Assembly (NCBI GenBank): GCA_032128395.1
Contig: JAQBGV010000046.1
Span: forward strand, 18,653 to 82,652
From: JAQBGV01 sp032128395
GTDB lineage: Bacteria; Planctomycetota; UBA8108; UBA1146
DNA length: 64,000 bases
Direction of reading: 5' to 3'
Position 1 is the stretch's first letter, and every line of letters starts with the position of its first letter. A program made the translations under genes and the position numbers. Of this stretch, positions 1-9,047 are shown piece after piece. The notes under the pieces were generated by a model, which worked only from the letters and a program-made list of their open reading frames with translations, was not told where the DNA came from and made no database searches.

Positions 1-1
1 T

Positions 2-160
2 CGAGAGGGCGCGGCTCCCTTCGGTGTCTCGATCTCCAGTCTGAAGGACCTCGAGCCCGGAAGAGACGATGGGCTCGATTTGATCTGTGACGGCATCCTG
101 CGAGGCCGAGAGTTCGTGTATCCTGCCGAGACACGAATGGCGGCGGTCCTGGAGGAATGA
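2..160 (+). CDS. C-terminal end of an unidentified protein (partial)
   Basis: An open frame enters from the left edge and stops with TGA at 158-160, giving about 52 residues that end GREFVYPAETRMAAVLEE. No domain can be recognised from this piece. It runs in the same direction as the methyltransferase and glycosyltransferase genes that follow, so it may belong to the same glycan cluster. Its last 18 residues resemble a second, out-of-frame stretch just downstream (GQEFVWASETRVEAFLEG), which suggests a partial duplication of the gene's 3' end. The start lies outside the window. Confidence 0.5.
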   Translation, partial: REGAAPFGVSISSLKDLEPGRDDGLDLICDGILRGREFVYPAETRMAAVLEE

Positions 161-240
161 AACGGTTCCTCGGGCCTCCTCCCGGCCAAGAATTTGTGTG
201 GGCTTCCGAGACTCGAGTCGAAGCATTCCTGGAGGGATGG
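103..240 (+). repeat. Degenerate tandem copy of a gene 3' end
   Basis: About 57 bases from 105 to 160 align with a second stretch around 184-240 at roughly 70% identity by eye. Translated, they read GREFVYPAETRMAAVLEE and GQEFVWASETRVEAFLEG. The first copy is in the frame of the upstream gene; the second is in another frame and runs into the next gene's start region. The second copy carries the GGAGG (231-235) that probably serves as ribosome binding site for the methyltransferase. This looks like an old partial duplication. Confidence 0.4.
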
Positions 241-244
241 AGTA

Positions 245-997
245 GTGGTCGACGTGAAGTTCAAACGCCGACGTTCGGCGCTCGAATGCGCCCAGATCCC
301 CGGGCTCCTCGCGTTCATGGGCGATCTACCCCGTTGCAACGCGCTGCGGACGACAAAGGAGGCCGAGGCCGCATCACGTCTCGTCGATCTCCTCGGACTG
401 AGTTCGCATCACGATCCGCAGAAGAACTGGGACACGCTGAAGTGCTTTCGGTATGTCCTCGGGGCGAGCGATCCCGGTGGCCCGGTGCTCGACGTCGGGG
501 GGAGCCCCAAGAGCCCGATCCTTCTCTGGCTGAAAGCCGTGGGCTTCGAGAATCTGTACGCCTGCAATCTCGACGAGAAGCTCGAACATGGATCGTCGGG
601 GATTCGGTTCAGCGTCCAAGACCTCTGCGCGACCAACTACGAGGACCATTTTTTCGAGGCGATCACGTCGATTTCCGTGATCGAACATGGGGTTCAGTTC
701 GATCGCTACCTGACCGAAATGTCGAGGCTCCTCAAGCCGGGGGGTGTTCTGCTCACTTCCACCGACTACTGGTCCGAGCCGGTCGACTGCTCCGGGATCT
801 TCCCCTACGGGCCGACAATGCCTGAGATGAGGGTATTCCGTCCGGAGGAACTCGAGGAGCTGGCGAGGATGGCTCCCGACCATGGGTTCGAACTGTGCGC
901 CCCGCTCGAACTCGAGACCGAGGACCGCGTGATCCACTGGGAGCGGGTCGATCGCCGATACACTTTCGCCTTTATCGCCCTCCGAAAACGGGACTGA
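245..997 (+). CDS. Class I SAM-dependent methyltransferase
   Basis: The protein has the layout of a class I methyltransferase. A glycine-rich SAM-binding loop (PVLDVGGSPKS) lies near residue 80, an acidic strand end follows (YACNLDEK), then a post-loop (ITSISVIEHG) and the strand LKPGGVLLTSTDYW typical of motif III. The substrate cannot be read from sequence; the adjoining glycosyltransferase and FkbM-type gene suggest a sugar or lipid of a surface polymer. I prefer the GTG at 245, because GGAGG at 231-235 is well placed for it; an ATG at 194 lies in the same frame but lacks such a site and would read through the duplicated stretch. The next gene begins 9 bases after the stop, so the two are probably cotranscribed. 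Confidence 0.8.
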   Translation: MVDVKFKRRRSALECAQIPGLLAFMGDLPRCNALRTTKEAEAASRLVDLLGLSSHHDPQKNWDTLKCFRYVLGASDPGGPVLDVGGSPKSPILLWLKAVGFENLYACNLDEKLEHGSSGIRFSVQDLCATNYEDHFFEAITSISVIEHGVQFDRYLTEMSRLLKPGGVLLTSTDYWSEPVDCSGIFPYGPTMPEMRVFRPEELEELARMAPDHGFELCAPLELETEDRVIHWERVDRRYTFAFIALRKRD

Positions 998-1006
998 CCG
1001 GCCGCC

Positions 1007-3292
1007 ATGGGCAACGGGGCGCCGAAGATGGTCGAAGTCGTGATCGGTCTTCCCGTTCACAACGCCGAGCCGTATCTGGCCGAGGCGCTCGACGCTCTCC
1101 TCTCCCAGACTCACCGAGACTTCCAAATCGTCGCGCTCGATGACGGCTCGACCGATCGCTCGCCACAGATTCTTCAAGAGTACGCGGACAAGGATCCCCG
1201 CATCCACGTGGTGACCGAGCCGACACGGACCGGCTTGATCCAGGCGTGGAGAACCACCGCGGAGATCGCTCGCGATCAGTACCAGCCAACCTTCTTTGGT
1301 TGGTACAGCGACCACGATCTCGTCGATACAGATTGGCTAGAGAAGCTCAGCACCGCGCTCCGAGACCGGGAGGACTTGGTCTGTGCATACGCACCGGCTC
1401 GACGCATCTTGCCGTCCGGAGAGCCCATCGACCACACGCCGGACACCTTCGATTCGTCAGAAATGGACCGCTGGGCACGCCTCGAAGCATCGGCGGGCAT
1501 CGGCACTTCCCCACTCGGAGCGGGAGACGTGGTATACGGACTGTTCCGGCTCGCCAGCCTCGAGCGATGTGGAATCTTGCGGGATGAACTTCTCCCGGAT
1601 CGGATCCTGGTCACCGAAATCCAACTCTTCGGTGGGATCCGCTGTGTGGAAGGGACGACTCGCACGCGCCGAATGACCGAAGAGACCACAAGTCTCGATG
1701 ACACGATCGACCGGCAGATCGGACGCATCTTCCAGGATGAGATCCACCCTTCCCACCCGACGATCTCGCACCTCACCGCACTGTTGCGTTCTTCGATGGA
1801 CCCACGTCATGCCGAAGACCCCGAGCTGCAGTTTCGTCGATCGCTCCAAGCGTGGATGGTTCTGCTGCGCCAGAGCCCCCGATTCAGCAAGCTGTCCCAG
1901 AAAGAGGCTGCCGGCGGGCCGTGGGAGGGGAACGATCATCTTCGCGCGTACCTGCAGTCTTGCGGCGGCCATCCGCCATTCATCGAAAGAGGTGTTGTCG
2001 AGCGCCTGCAGGAGCAGATTCGTACCCAGAGGGTCGAGACCTCAGCGACATCGTCCTTCTACGCGAAAGGACACGCGCGGCTGGTGCGTGAGTATCGCTG
2101 GACACGCTGGTTCGGGATCTTTGCTTGGTTCGGCATCAAGTGCCGGCGAGCACTCCGCGCACGTCGAATCCGAAAACGGCTCAATACCAAGATTCTACGG
2201 CCGCGCATTCTCTTCATCGTCCCGGAGAGTGTGGTCGATCCGGCACTGCGATTTCACGGCAGCACGAAGGACATTCGCGGTCGCACCGAGTACTTCGCCG
2301 AGCGTGATCTGGAGGTCGACGAGCTGGTGACAGGGCGCGGCGAGACAGCGGTCCTCGAGGCCCTCTACGGGAAGCCGCTCGCGGAGTACGGAGGGATCAT
2401 GCTCGATATCCCGGGGAACTCGTACCCGGGCGTCTTTCGATTCCTGCGCGCCGCAGCTCCCGAGGCGGTGCTGATCTTCCGATCGCACAACAGTGAATTC
2501 CTTCACAGGTGGGATTGGATGCGTTCGGCCCGGCGCCTACGCGACAAGGCCCGGTACTTTCGTCGCGCCATCACCAACGGATTCAAGGACATCGCCACCT
2601 CGTACTACGCCGATCGAGTCATCTCGATCTCGGATCACGACACGGATCACTACTGGCGGAGATTTGCGCCACGAGAAAAGGCGATGTGTGTTCCCTATTT
2701 TATTCCCCGGGAATATCAGGTGCCAACGGGGTGCACAGTCGAGAAGGAGCTACGCTGCGTCTCGCTCGGTTCTACCGCGCGCACTCCGATGATCGATGAG
2801 GCGGCCACCAACTTTCTTCGGCTCGTCGAGAAGCTCGGTGACGAGGCGCTGGACTGGAGCTTCTCTCTCACGGGCGAGGTCGATCCTGCCGCGAGCATCC
2901 CCGGTCGGGTGGAGGCCGTTGGCCTGCTCGACTCTCCATTCGAGGAGCTGCATCGCTCCCGCGCGATGGCCCTCCTCTCCGATCGAGGGCGCGGGTTCAA
3001 GACGAAGATTCTGGACGCGTTCTACGCGCGGGCTTACGTGCTGATGACCCCAAGGATCTATCGCCGACTCCCCGAGGAGGTTCGACCGATCTGCCTTCCC
3101 GTGCGCGCAGGATCGCCACAGGACTTTCTCGCTGCCCTCGAACGCTGCCGGGAGCCCTACCCCGACGTCCCGGTGAACGAGCTTCTCCGCGACCGAGCCT
3201 TCCGAGCGCTCGACGAAGCGTTCGGGATCGCTTCGGAACGCGCCTCGACGTCAGCCGTCCCTCCAGAGGAAGCGGTCCACGTCAAGACCTGA
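1007..3292 (+). CDS. Two-domain glycosyltransferase (GT2 plus GT4-like)
   Basis: Residues about 5-230 form a family 2 glycosyltransferase: the nucleotide-binding start VVIGLPVHNAEPYLAEAL, the acidic DDGSTDRS and the metal-binding SDHD in WYSDHDLVDTDW. After a linker rich in basic residues (about 370-400), the rest resembles a GT-B type transferase, with an N-lobe beginning RILFIVPES, a middle RSHNSEFLHRW, and a C-terminal stretch GRGFKTKILDAFYARAYVL like the donor-binding end of family 4 enzymes. It probably adds two sugars in succession during synthesis of a cell-surface glycan. At 761 residues it is about twice a single transferase, consistent with a fusion. ATG 1007 is used; ATG 1028 (MVEVVIG) is an alternative. 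Confidence 0.8.
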   Translation: MGNGAPKMVEVVIGLPVHNAEPYLAEALDALLSQTHRDFQIVALDDGSTDRSPQILQEYADKDPRIHVVTEPTRTGLIQAWRTTAEIARDQYQPTFFGWYSDHDLVDTDWLEKLSTALRDREDLVCAYAPARRILPSGEPIDHTPDTFDSSEMDRWARLEASAGIGTSPLGAGDVVYGLFRLASLERCGILRDELLPDRILVTEIQLFGGIRCVEGTTRTRRMTEETTSLDDTIDRQIGRIFQDEIHPSHPTISHLTALLRSSMDPRHAEDPELQFRRSLQAWMVLLRQSPRFSKLSQKEAAGGPWEGNDHLRAYLQSCGGHPPFIERGVVERLQEQIRTQRVETSATSSFYAKGHARLVREYRWTRWFGIFAWFGIKCRRALRARRIRKRLNTKILRPRILFIVPESVVDPALRFHGSTKDIRGRTEYFAERDLEVDELVTGRGETAVLEALYGKPLAEYGGIMLDIPGNSYPGVFRFLRAAAPEAVLIFRSHNSEFLHRWDWMRSARRLRDKARYFRRAITNGFKDIATSYYADRVISISDHDTDHYWRRFAPREKAMCVPYFIPREYQVPTGCTVEKELRCVSLGSTARTPMIDEAATNFLRLVEKLGDEALDWSFSLTGEVDPAASIPGRVEAVGLLDSPFEELHRSRAMALLSDRGRGFKTKILDAFYARAYVLMTPRIYRRLPEEVRPICLPVRAGSPQDFLAALERCREPYPDVPVNELLRDRAFRALDEAFGIASERASTSAVPPEEAVHVKT

Positions 3293-3299
3293 GCTTGCG

Positions 3300-4070
3300 G
3301 TGCTGACCCACGATCATGAGGAAGTGATGATCCCTCGCACAAGGCGCTTCTTGAAGTCTGCGCTGCCCAGGGGCCTCGTGCTCCGTCTGGCCGCACTGAA
3401 TCATCGCTTTCTGGTCGAGCCCGAGGTCCGGTGGTTGTCTCGGTACGTCGACCCGACTCGAGCGAGCATCGACGTCGGTGCGAATCAGGGCGTTTTCGCC
3501 TACGCACTTTCCCGCCATTGCTCGAAGGTCTACGCCTATGAACCGAATCCGGAGCTCTTTCAGTTTCTAGAGGCGACGGCAGCCAAGAATGTCACAGTCG
3601 TGTCCTGTGGCTTGTCGGACCGCCGCGCCACTTCGACGCTCCTCGTGCCCGTGATCGGCGGTGCCGTGGATGCAGGTCGGGCGAGCGTCGAGCCCGTTGC
3701 GGTCTCCGAGTTCAGTGAGATCCAGGAGATCACGATTGAGCTCCGACGCCTCGATGACGAAGAGCTGCCACCGGTCGGGTTCGTGAAGATCGACGTCGAG
3801 GGGCACGAGATGGAAGTACTGCGGGGAGCCCGTCGCCTGATCGCCGAGCATCGCCCCGTGCTCTGGATCGAAGTTGAGCAGCGGCACATCGAAGAACCGA
3901 TCGCTGACCGACTTCGTGAGATCTGCGAGTTGGGCTACTGGGGGGAGTTCTTCTTGGACGGAGGTCCCGCTCCGCTGGCCGAGTTCGACGTAGCCCGACA
4001 TCAACGGCCATTTCGGGGGACTCGCAGACCGAGAGGCTATGGGAACAATTTCGTCTTCACGCCGGTGTGA
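3300..4070 (+). CDS. FkbM-type methyltransferase
   Basis: The pattern is that of FkbM methyltransferases: SIDVGANQGVFAYALSRH (SAM-binding loop) near residue 60, VYAYEPNPELFQFL for the ribose-binding acidic residue, and VGFVKIDVEGHEMEVLRGA near residue 160, a hallmark of the family. The family typically O-methylates sugars, lipids or polyketides; here the partner is probably the polymer made by the two genes upstream, the nearer ending 8 bases before. The frame is open from GTG 3300. ATG 3327 gives a slightly shorter protein (MIPRTRRFLK) but its GAGGAAG lies too close to serve it, so the start is uncertain. A non-coding stretch follows. Confidence 0.82.
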   Translation: MLTHDHEEVMIPRTRRFLKSALPRGLVLRLAALNHRFLVEPEVRWLSRYVDPTRASIDVGANQGVFAYALSRHCSKVYAYEPNPELFQFLEATAAKNVTVVSCGLSDRRATSTLLVPVIGGAVDAGRASVEPVAVSEFSEIQEITIELRRLDDEELPPVGFVKIDVEGHEMEVLRGARRLIAEHRPVLWIEVEQRHIEEPIADRLREICELGYWGEFFLDGGPAPLAEFDVARHQRPFRGTRRPRGYGNNFVFTPV

Positions 4071-4280
4071 GGTGGCGATCTGTCTCGCACTCGTCGGAGC
4101 GGGGGAGCGGTTCCGGCCGCGCGTGATCACTCTCACTTCGGTGAGGCGCGGCGCCAGCCGCGGAACCGAGGTGGCACCCGATCCGGACCGGAGTCCCCAC
4201 AAGGGCTGATCCTGGCTCGCTTTGAATCGACTCCTTCGCGCCGGTCGAACCCGCCCCACGCGGGGATACGACGTTGTTGA

Positions 4281-4309
4281 TTGACGTAACCCACTGTTCC
4301 GCCTAGGGT
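4281..4309 (+). promoter_or_regulatory. Candidate sigma-70-like promoter for the kinase gene
   Basis: TTGACG at 4281-4286 and TAGGGT at 4304-4309 are separated by exactly 17 bases. The -35 matches five of six consensus bases and the -10 three. It lies in the 365-base space between the FkbM gene and the kinase start at 4436. Nothing else recognisable was seen in that space. Confidence 0.35.
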
Positions 4310-4435
4310 TCAGCGCGAGCATGGAGGGGACGATCCAGCCGAATTGGTCCATTTGCTGGGATCACGGCGCACTACGAGTGGCTGGCCTGCCCGGGCGTGA
4401 GTGTTCACCCTCCCCGCGATGAGAGGAATCCTCTG

Positions 4436-6952
4436 GTGAGTCGGGACGAGCAACCGAGAGATCGCCCGTCGCTCTCTGCGAAGAGGTTGTTCGAGGAGTT
4501 CCTCGCACGACGTGTCGTCGACCCGGATCTCAGCATCGAAGAGTTTTGCTCGAAGTACCCGAACTGCGCCGCAGATCTCCGCGGGCTCTTCGCGGACTCT
4601 CTACCCCCGACGATCCCCGGGGAGACGCAAGCGCTGGAGAGCGGTTCGCTCGAGCCGATCTCGAGCTCACGGGACGTGATTCTCCCCGCCGGGGTACCAG
4701 AGCAGGTCGGAAGATATCGAATCATCCGCGAGATCGGGCGGGGCGGCATGGGGATCGTGTACCTGGCCGAGGACACGACGCTCGATCGTCGGGTCGCTCT
4801 CAAACTGCTTCCACTCCTGCGCACTGGCGATCAGTTGTGGCAGATGCGATTCGAGAGGGAGGCGAGAACCGCCGCCCGGCTCTGTCACCCGAACATCGCG
4901 ATGGTCTACGATCTCGGACAGAGTGGGGACCTGATCTTCATCGCCATGGAGTACGTCGTCGGGAGGACGCTGCAGGTCGAGCTCGCGGGGCGTGGCCCCG
5001 TGCCCTTCGATGAACTCGTATCGATCGCCGTCCAAATCCTCGAGGGGATGAGGGAGGCGCATCAGCACGAGGTCGTCCATCGAGACCTCAAACCGGCGAA
5101 CATCATGATGAGCGACTGCGGGAGGGTGAAGATCCTCGATTTTGGCTTGGCCAAGACCATTTCGGCGCGCCAGGAAGAGACCGAGCGGGATTCTTTCGAC
5201 CTGACGAGAGATGGCGAGCTGCTCGGAACGGTCACTCACATGTCCCCCGAACAGGCACGAGGACTTCCGGTGGATGCGCGATCGGATCTCTTCGCGTTCG
5301 GCTCGATCTTGTACGAGTTGGCGACGGGAAAGTCTCCGTTCCGGAGATCTTCGACCGCGGACACACTCGTCGCGATCATGAGCGACTCCCCCCGTCGCAT
5401 CTCCGAAGTCCATCCCGGCTCGCCACTGGCTCTCGACGCGATCGCGGAGAAGCTGCTCGCCAAGAGTGCAGATGATCGCTACGCCTCGAGCGAGTTGGCC
5501 TTGGCTGACCTGCGCGAGGCCCACCGGCTCTGGAGTTCAGGCACAGTGCTTCCACCGGTGGCACCAAGGGCACGCCCCAAGTCCATCGCGGTCCTTCCCT
5601 TCGTCAACATGAGCCCGGACGCCGAGAACGAGTACTTCACCGATGGTCTCGCGGAGGAGCTGATCAACTCCTTGACGAGGATCAAAGAACTCCAGGTGGC
5701 ATCTCGAACGTCTGCCTTCGCGTACAAGGGGAGGTCCCTCGATGTACGAGCCATCGGGCGTGAACTCAATGTGGCGACGGTTCTCGAAGGAAGTGTCCGG
5801 AAATCGGGGAATCGACTGAGGATCATGGCTCAGCTGATCGACGTGTCCGATGGCTACCATCTGTGGTCGGAGCGATACGATCGCGTCCTCGAGGACGTGT
5901 TCGCCGTCCAGGATGAGATCGCACGCACGATCGTCGATACCCTGAAGATCACGGTCGTGGGGGAAACCCGTGCACCGCTGATCAAGAGATACACCGATGA
6001 CATCGAGGCGTATCAGCTCTACCTCAGAGGGCGCTACTTCTGGAACAAGCGATTCGAGGGCCTGTTGCAGAAGGGAATCGAGTGCTTCCACCACGCGATC
6101 GAACTCGAACCGGAGTACGCGCTCGCGTATGCCGGTCTGGCTGATTCCTATCTGATCCTCGGTCTCTATGCCTACTTCCCCGTAGAGGAGGCGATCTCGC
6201 GAGCACGATCCGCCGCGCAACGGGCGGTCGAAATCGATGACAACCTCGCGGAGGCCCACGTATCGCTCGGCATGTCCCTGTTCGGAGTCCACCCGGACTA
6301 CGCGGGCGCCCTGACCCAGTTCCGACGCGCCATCGAGCTCAAGCCGAACGATTCGATCTCGCATGCGTGGTTCGGCATGGCCTCAGCGCTCCTCGGGAAC
6401 ACCGCGGAGGCGACGGCGGCCGCGAAACGCTCCCAGGAGCTGGAGCCTCTCGCGCCGCTAGTGCACACGACCACGGCCTTGACGCTGTACTGGTGTGGTC
6501 AACTGGCAGACGCGAGCGAGCAGTGCGGGAAGGGGCTGGAGCTCGACCCCGAGCATCCGACAACCCTGTGGACGGAGGGGACGATCCACATGTCGAATGG
6601 GGACTTCGCGAAGGCGATCTGCCCATTCGATCGCCTCGTGAATCTGACGAATCGCGGTGGATTCCATCTCTCGAGTCTGGGAGCAGCACTCGGGGCGGCA
6701 GGGAGACGCGACGAAGCGCGCACGATCGCGGAGGAACTCGAGCGTCGGAGTGACCGGGAGTACATCGCGCCGCTCTACCTCGCCTGGGTGTACCTCGGTC
6801 TCGGCGAGCTGGAACGCGCGGCAGCGCTGTTCGAAGCTGGGAGACGGGAGGGGTGCTACTTCTTCTGGCTTCCGTCCGATCCCCTCTTCGAGCCGATCCG
6901 CGACGAGCCGAGATTCCGAGCCTACTACGAGCAGATGTGTGTGCCGGTGTGA
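4436..6952 (+). CDS. Ser/Thr protein kinase with TolB-like domain and TPRs
   Basis: A cytoplasmic kinase-sensor protein. The N-terminus has the FEEFLARR and CSKYPNCAADLRGLF motif common ahead of kinases in Planctomycetota and Acidobacteriota. The kinase domain follows, with glycine loop IGRGGMGIVY, catalytic Lys in VALKLL, HRDLKPANIMMS, DFGLAK and MSPEQARG, so all key residues are present. Near residue 380 a TolB-like/adenylate-cyclase-associated domain begins (KSIAVLPFVNMSPD, then ATVLEGSVRKSGNRLRI), followed by several TPRs to the end. Such proteins probably integrate protein-protein contacts with phosphorylation; the targets are unknown. No membrane segment is visible. I chose GTG 4436 because GAGAGGA (4421-4427) precedes it; an in-frame GTG at 4397 has no visible site. 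It appears to be a single-gene transcript. Confidence 0.9.
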   Translation: MSRDEQPRDRPSLSAKRLFEEFLARRVVDPDLSIEEFCSKYPNCAADLRGLFADSLPPTIPGETQALESGSLEPISSSRDVILPAGVPEQVGRYRIIREIGRGGMGIVYLAEDTTLDRRVALKLLPLLRTGDQLWQMRFEREARTAARLCHPNIAMVYDLGQSGDLIFIAMEYVVGRTLQVELAGRGPVPFDELVSIAVQILEGMREAHQHEVVHRDLKPANIMMSDCGRVKILDFGLAKTISARQEETERDSFDLTRDGELLGTVTHMSPEQARGLPVDARSDLFAFGSILYELATGKSPFRRSSTADTLVAIMSDSPRRISEVHPGSPLALDAIAEKLLAKSADDRYASSELALADLREAHRLWSSGTVLPPVAPRARPKSIAVLPFVNMSPDAENEYFTDGLAEELINSLTRIKELQVASRTSAFAYKGRSLDVRAIGRELNVATVLEGSVRKSGNRLRIMAQLIDVSDGYHLWSERYDRVLEDVFAVQDEIARTIVDTLKITVVGETRAPLIKRYTDDIEAYQLYLRGRYFWNKRFEGLLQKGIECFHHAIELEPEYALAYAGLADSYLILGLYAYFPVEEAISRARSAAQRAVEIDDNLAEAHVSLGMSLFGVHPDYAGALTQFRRAIELKPNDSISHAWFGMASALLGNTAEATAAAKRSQELEPLAPLVHTTTALTLYWCGQLADASEQCGKGLELDPEHPTTLWTEGTIHMSNGDFAKAICPFDRLVNLTNRGGFHLSSLGAALGAAGRRDEARTIAEELERRSDREYIAPLYLAWVYLGLGELERAAALFEAGRREGCYFFWLPSDPLFEPIRDEPRFRAYYEQMCVPV

Positions 6953-6990
6953 TGGGCTCGCCGGTGCGTTCCTGAGCTCGATCGCGGATT

Positions 6991-7224
6991 CTAGTCGAAC
7001 CATCGGTTCCTCTTCAACTCGTGCCCACGCCGCAGGCGCAGCGCATGCCACGAAGTCGGCACATCGTGCTCCCATCGCTTGAGGAGCAGCGTGATCAGCA
7101 TCACGTCCAGGTCCGTCGCGATGCCGCATCCCCACATCAGCCAGAACGACGCCCCCGCCTCGCCGCGCCCCAGGAGGTTCAGGAACGCGACGAAGATCGT
7201 GAGACCCCAGGCAGGACTGACTCT
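6991..7224 (-). pseudogene. Remnant of a small two-helix membrane protein
   Basis: Directly after the dockerin gene stop (7236), another minus-strand frame encodes 77 residues ending in TAG at 6993-6991. It reads GLTIFVAFLNLL, then FWLMWGCGIATDLDVML, then a basic tail ending KRNRWFD. Two hydrophobic stretches joined by a short turn and a W-G-I pattern resemble small 2TM-domain proteins. A stop codon lies just before it (7227-7225) and no usable start codon precedes the first helix, so the 5' part is missing. The likeness to the 2TM family is by eye only. Confidence 0.35.
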
Positions 7225-7235
7225 TCACCGGGCGG

Positions 7236-9032
7236 CTACGGACAACTCGAGAAATCGCACCCGAGCGGATCGCCGGAGCTCGTCGGATCAGAGCCGCACA
7301 TCGAGGGGGGTGGAAGCGGAGTCACCGGAGCGAATAGCGCAGCGAGAAATGCGACCGCATCCGCGATGTTCAGGGTGCCATCGTCGTTCGCATCGCACGC
7401 GTCGGCGCAGCCGAGGATCGACGGCGGGGATCCAGGGAGGGGGAAGAGGAAACCGAGGAAGTGGATGGGATCTGCGATGTTCACCGCCGCATCGGAATTG
7501 CACCGACCGCGGACGAAGGGCACTCCGATCGACAGTTCTCCCGAGAGCGTCACGGGCGTCACCGGCAGCGAGTTCACCGTCACCTCGATCGCGAGGGGTG
7601 GGTTGCCGAACTGGTCCGTGAACGAGATCGTCGTCCCGCCCGTCGAAGGGGAGATCGGCACCTGGTAGTGAAGGAGCACCACTTCCTGCCCGGCAGCGGG
7701 GGAGAGGACAGTGGCAGTGCCGATCGGGACGAAGTCGAGCAGCGCCAACACGGAACCGCCTTCGGTTCCACCGGGGGGGATGACGCTCTCGAAGTAGCCC
7801 GGCCCGAAGCCGCTGCACGTGAGCCCGGCGACGGCGGAGCCCGGCTCGATCGAGGTCAGGACGAACTCGGGGGAGTCGTGCACCACACTGAACGAGAAGG
7901 CCTGGACCGGGCAGTCGGTGTCGAGGAGGACCGGGACCGCCACCTCGGTTCCCGGTAGCCCGCTGCGGCTCGCGACTTCGAGGGTCACTCCACCGGTCGG
8001 TGGGGGGAGAACCCTCTCGATCGACGATTCGGTGGGGGTCTCCGACCCGGGCAGGGGCACTCCCGCGACCAGGACTTCGAGGGGCACCGGAGGTGATCCG
8101 AGATCGCCGCGGAATGTGAAGACAGCAGTGGTGCAACCCCCTCCGACCGGTCCGATCGCGTCGTAGCCGATGTCGACGATCTCAGTGAGCCCCGCGGGGA
8201 GGGTCTCGAACGGCGGTGCGATGCTGACTTCACACTCGACGGTCAAGCCGTCTCCTCCCGCGGGAGTCAGATCGACGATGAACAGTTCGGGGCCGGTACC
8301 ACCATGGGTCGTGTCGAGGAACGCGCTCGGATCGACCGACACCGGATCGACCAATCCGGAATCGTGACCGAGCCCAAAGCGAAATCCCTCGACCGGGTTC
8401 GGTGCGTGGAGCGTGACCGTCGCGCCGAACGGTGTTCCCACGACGAGAACGGGTGGGGCGAGCAGCGCGAACTCCCCGAAGGTGATGAGCGCCGATCCCC
8501 GGTGTTGGCTCACGGGTGCAGTCAGCGTGGAGGTCAAGTAGAGCCTTACACTGACCGAAGGGTTGCCGAGCCCAGAACAGAACACGAGAGAAGACCTGTC
8601 CCCGTTGGCCCCGACCGGTGTGTAGGTGGCCACGACCATCTCGAAGTCCGCGGTGGGTGGGACCAGATCGATCGCGAGGAAGTCGGCGATCCACGCGATC
8701 GTGAATCCCCCCGGCGGGGTCACTGTGCCGGCGAAGAAGGAGGGGCCGGCGCCGTTTCGGAGCGCTTGCATGTCTACCCCCTGCGAGATCGTGCTGGGGA
8801 CGATCACCGACTCGTCGGAACACACCCCGAAGGTCGCCGCGTAGACCGCGTTCCCTTGGCTCGAGTCGAGGATGAACCGCGCTTCGAAGTCGGGGCTCCC
8901 CGGCTCGATCACGAAGTCCGGTGCGATGAGTGTGTACGAGGCGGTCTGGCCGACGAGCGCTCGGGGCGCGATCGAAGCGAGCAACAGGGATGCGGTGGCG
9001 ACGAGCAGGATCGAGAGAATCGGTCTGGGCAT
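7236..9032 (-). CDS. Secreted protein with cohesin-like domains and C-terminal dockerin
   Basis: A 598-residue exported protein. Residues 1-29 are a signal peptide (MPRPILSILLVATASLLLAS, cleavage near ALVGQ). Three similar beta-rich domains follow at about 30-180, 190-330 and 340-490, each with the pattern of cohesin-like folds: an acidic early strand, a phrase such as VEGFRFGLGHDS or VQAFSFSVVHDS, and a DLTP or DFVPIG strand. The last 90 residues hold two calcium-binding dockerin-like repeats (CNSDAAVNIADPIHFLGFLF and CDANDDGTLNIADAVAFLAA) and conserved Cys. It is 15 bases downstream of another dockerin gene and probably cotranscribed. GAGGAG lies well placed before ATG 9032. It may bind partners outside the cell; no enzymatic motif is seen. 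Confidence 0.75.
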   Translation of the reverse strand: MPRPILSILLVATASLLLASIAPRALVGQTASYTLIAPDFVIEPGSPDFEARFILDSSQGNAVYAATFGVCSDESVIVPSTISQGVDMQALRNGAGPSFFAGTVTPPGGFTIAWIADFLAIDLVPPTADFEMVVATYTPVGANGDRSSLVFCSGLGNPSVSVRLYLTSTLTAPVSQHRGSALITFGEFALLAPPVLVVGTPFGATVTLHAPNPVEGFRFGLGHDSGLVDPVSVDPSAFLDTTHGGTGPELFIVDLTPAGGDGLTVECEVSIAPPFETLPAGLTEIVDIGYDAIGPVGGGCTTAVFTFRGDLGSPPVPLEVLVAGVPLPGSETPTESSIERVLPPPTGGVTLEVASRSGLPGTEVAVPVLLDTDCPVQAFSFSVVHDSPEFVLTSIEPGSAVAGLTCSGFGPGYFESVIPPGGTEGGSVLALLDFVPIGTATVLSPAAGQEVVLLHYQVPISPSTGGTTISFTDQFGNPPLAIEVTVNSLPVTPVTLSGELSIGVPFVRGRCNSDAAVNIADPIHFLGFLFPLPGSPPSILGCADACDANDDGTLNIADAVAFLAALFAPVTPLPPPSMCGSDPTSSGDPLGCDFSSCP

Positions 9033-9047
9033 CGACGTCTCCTCTGC

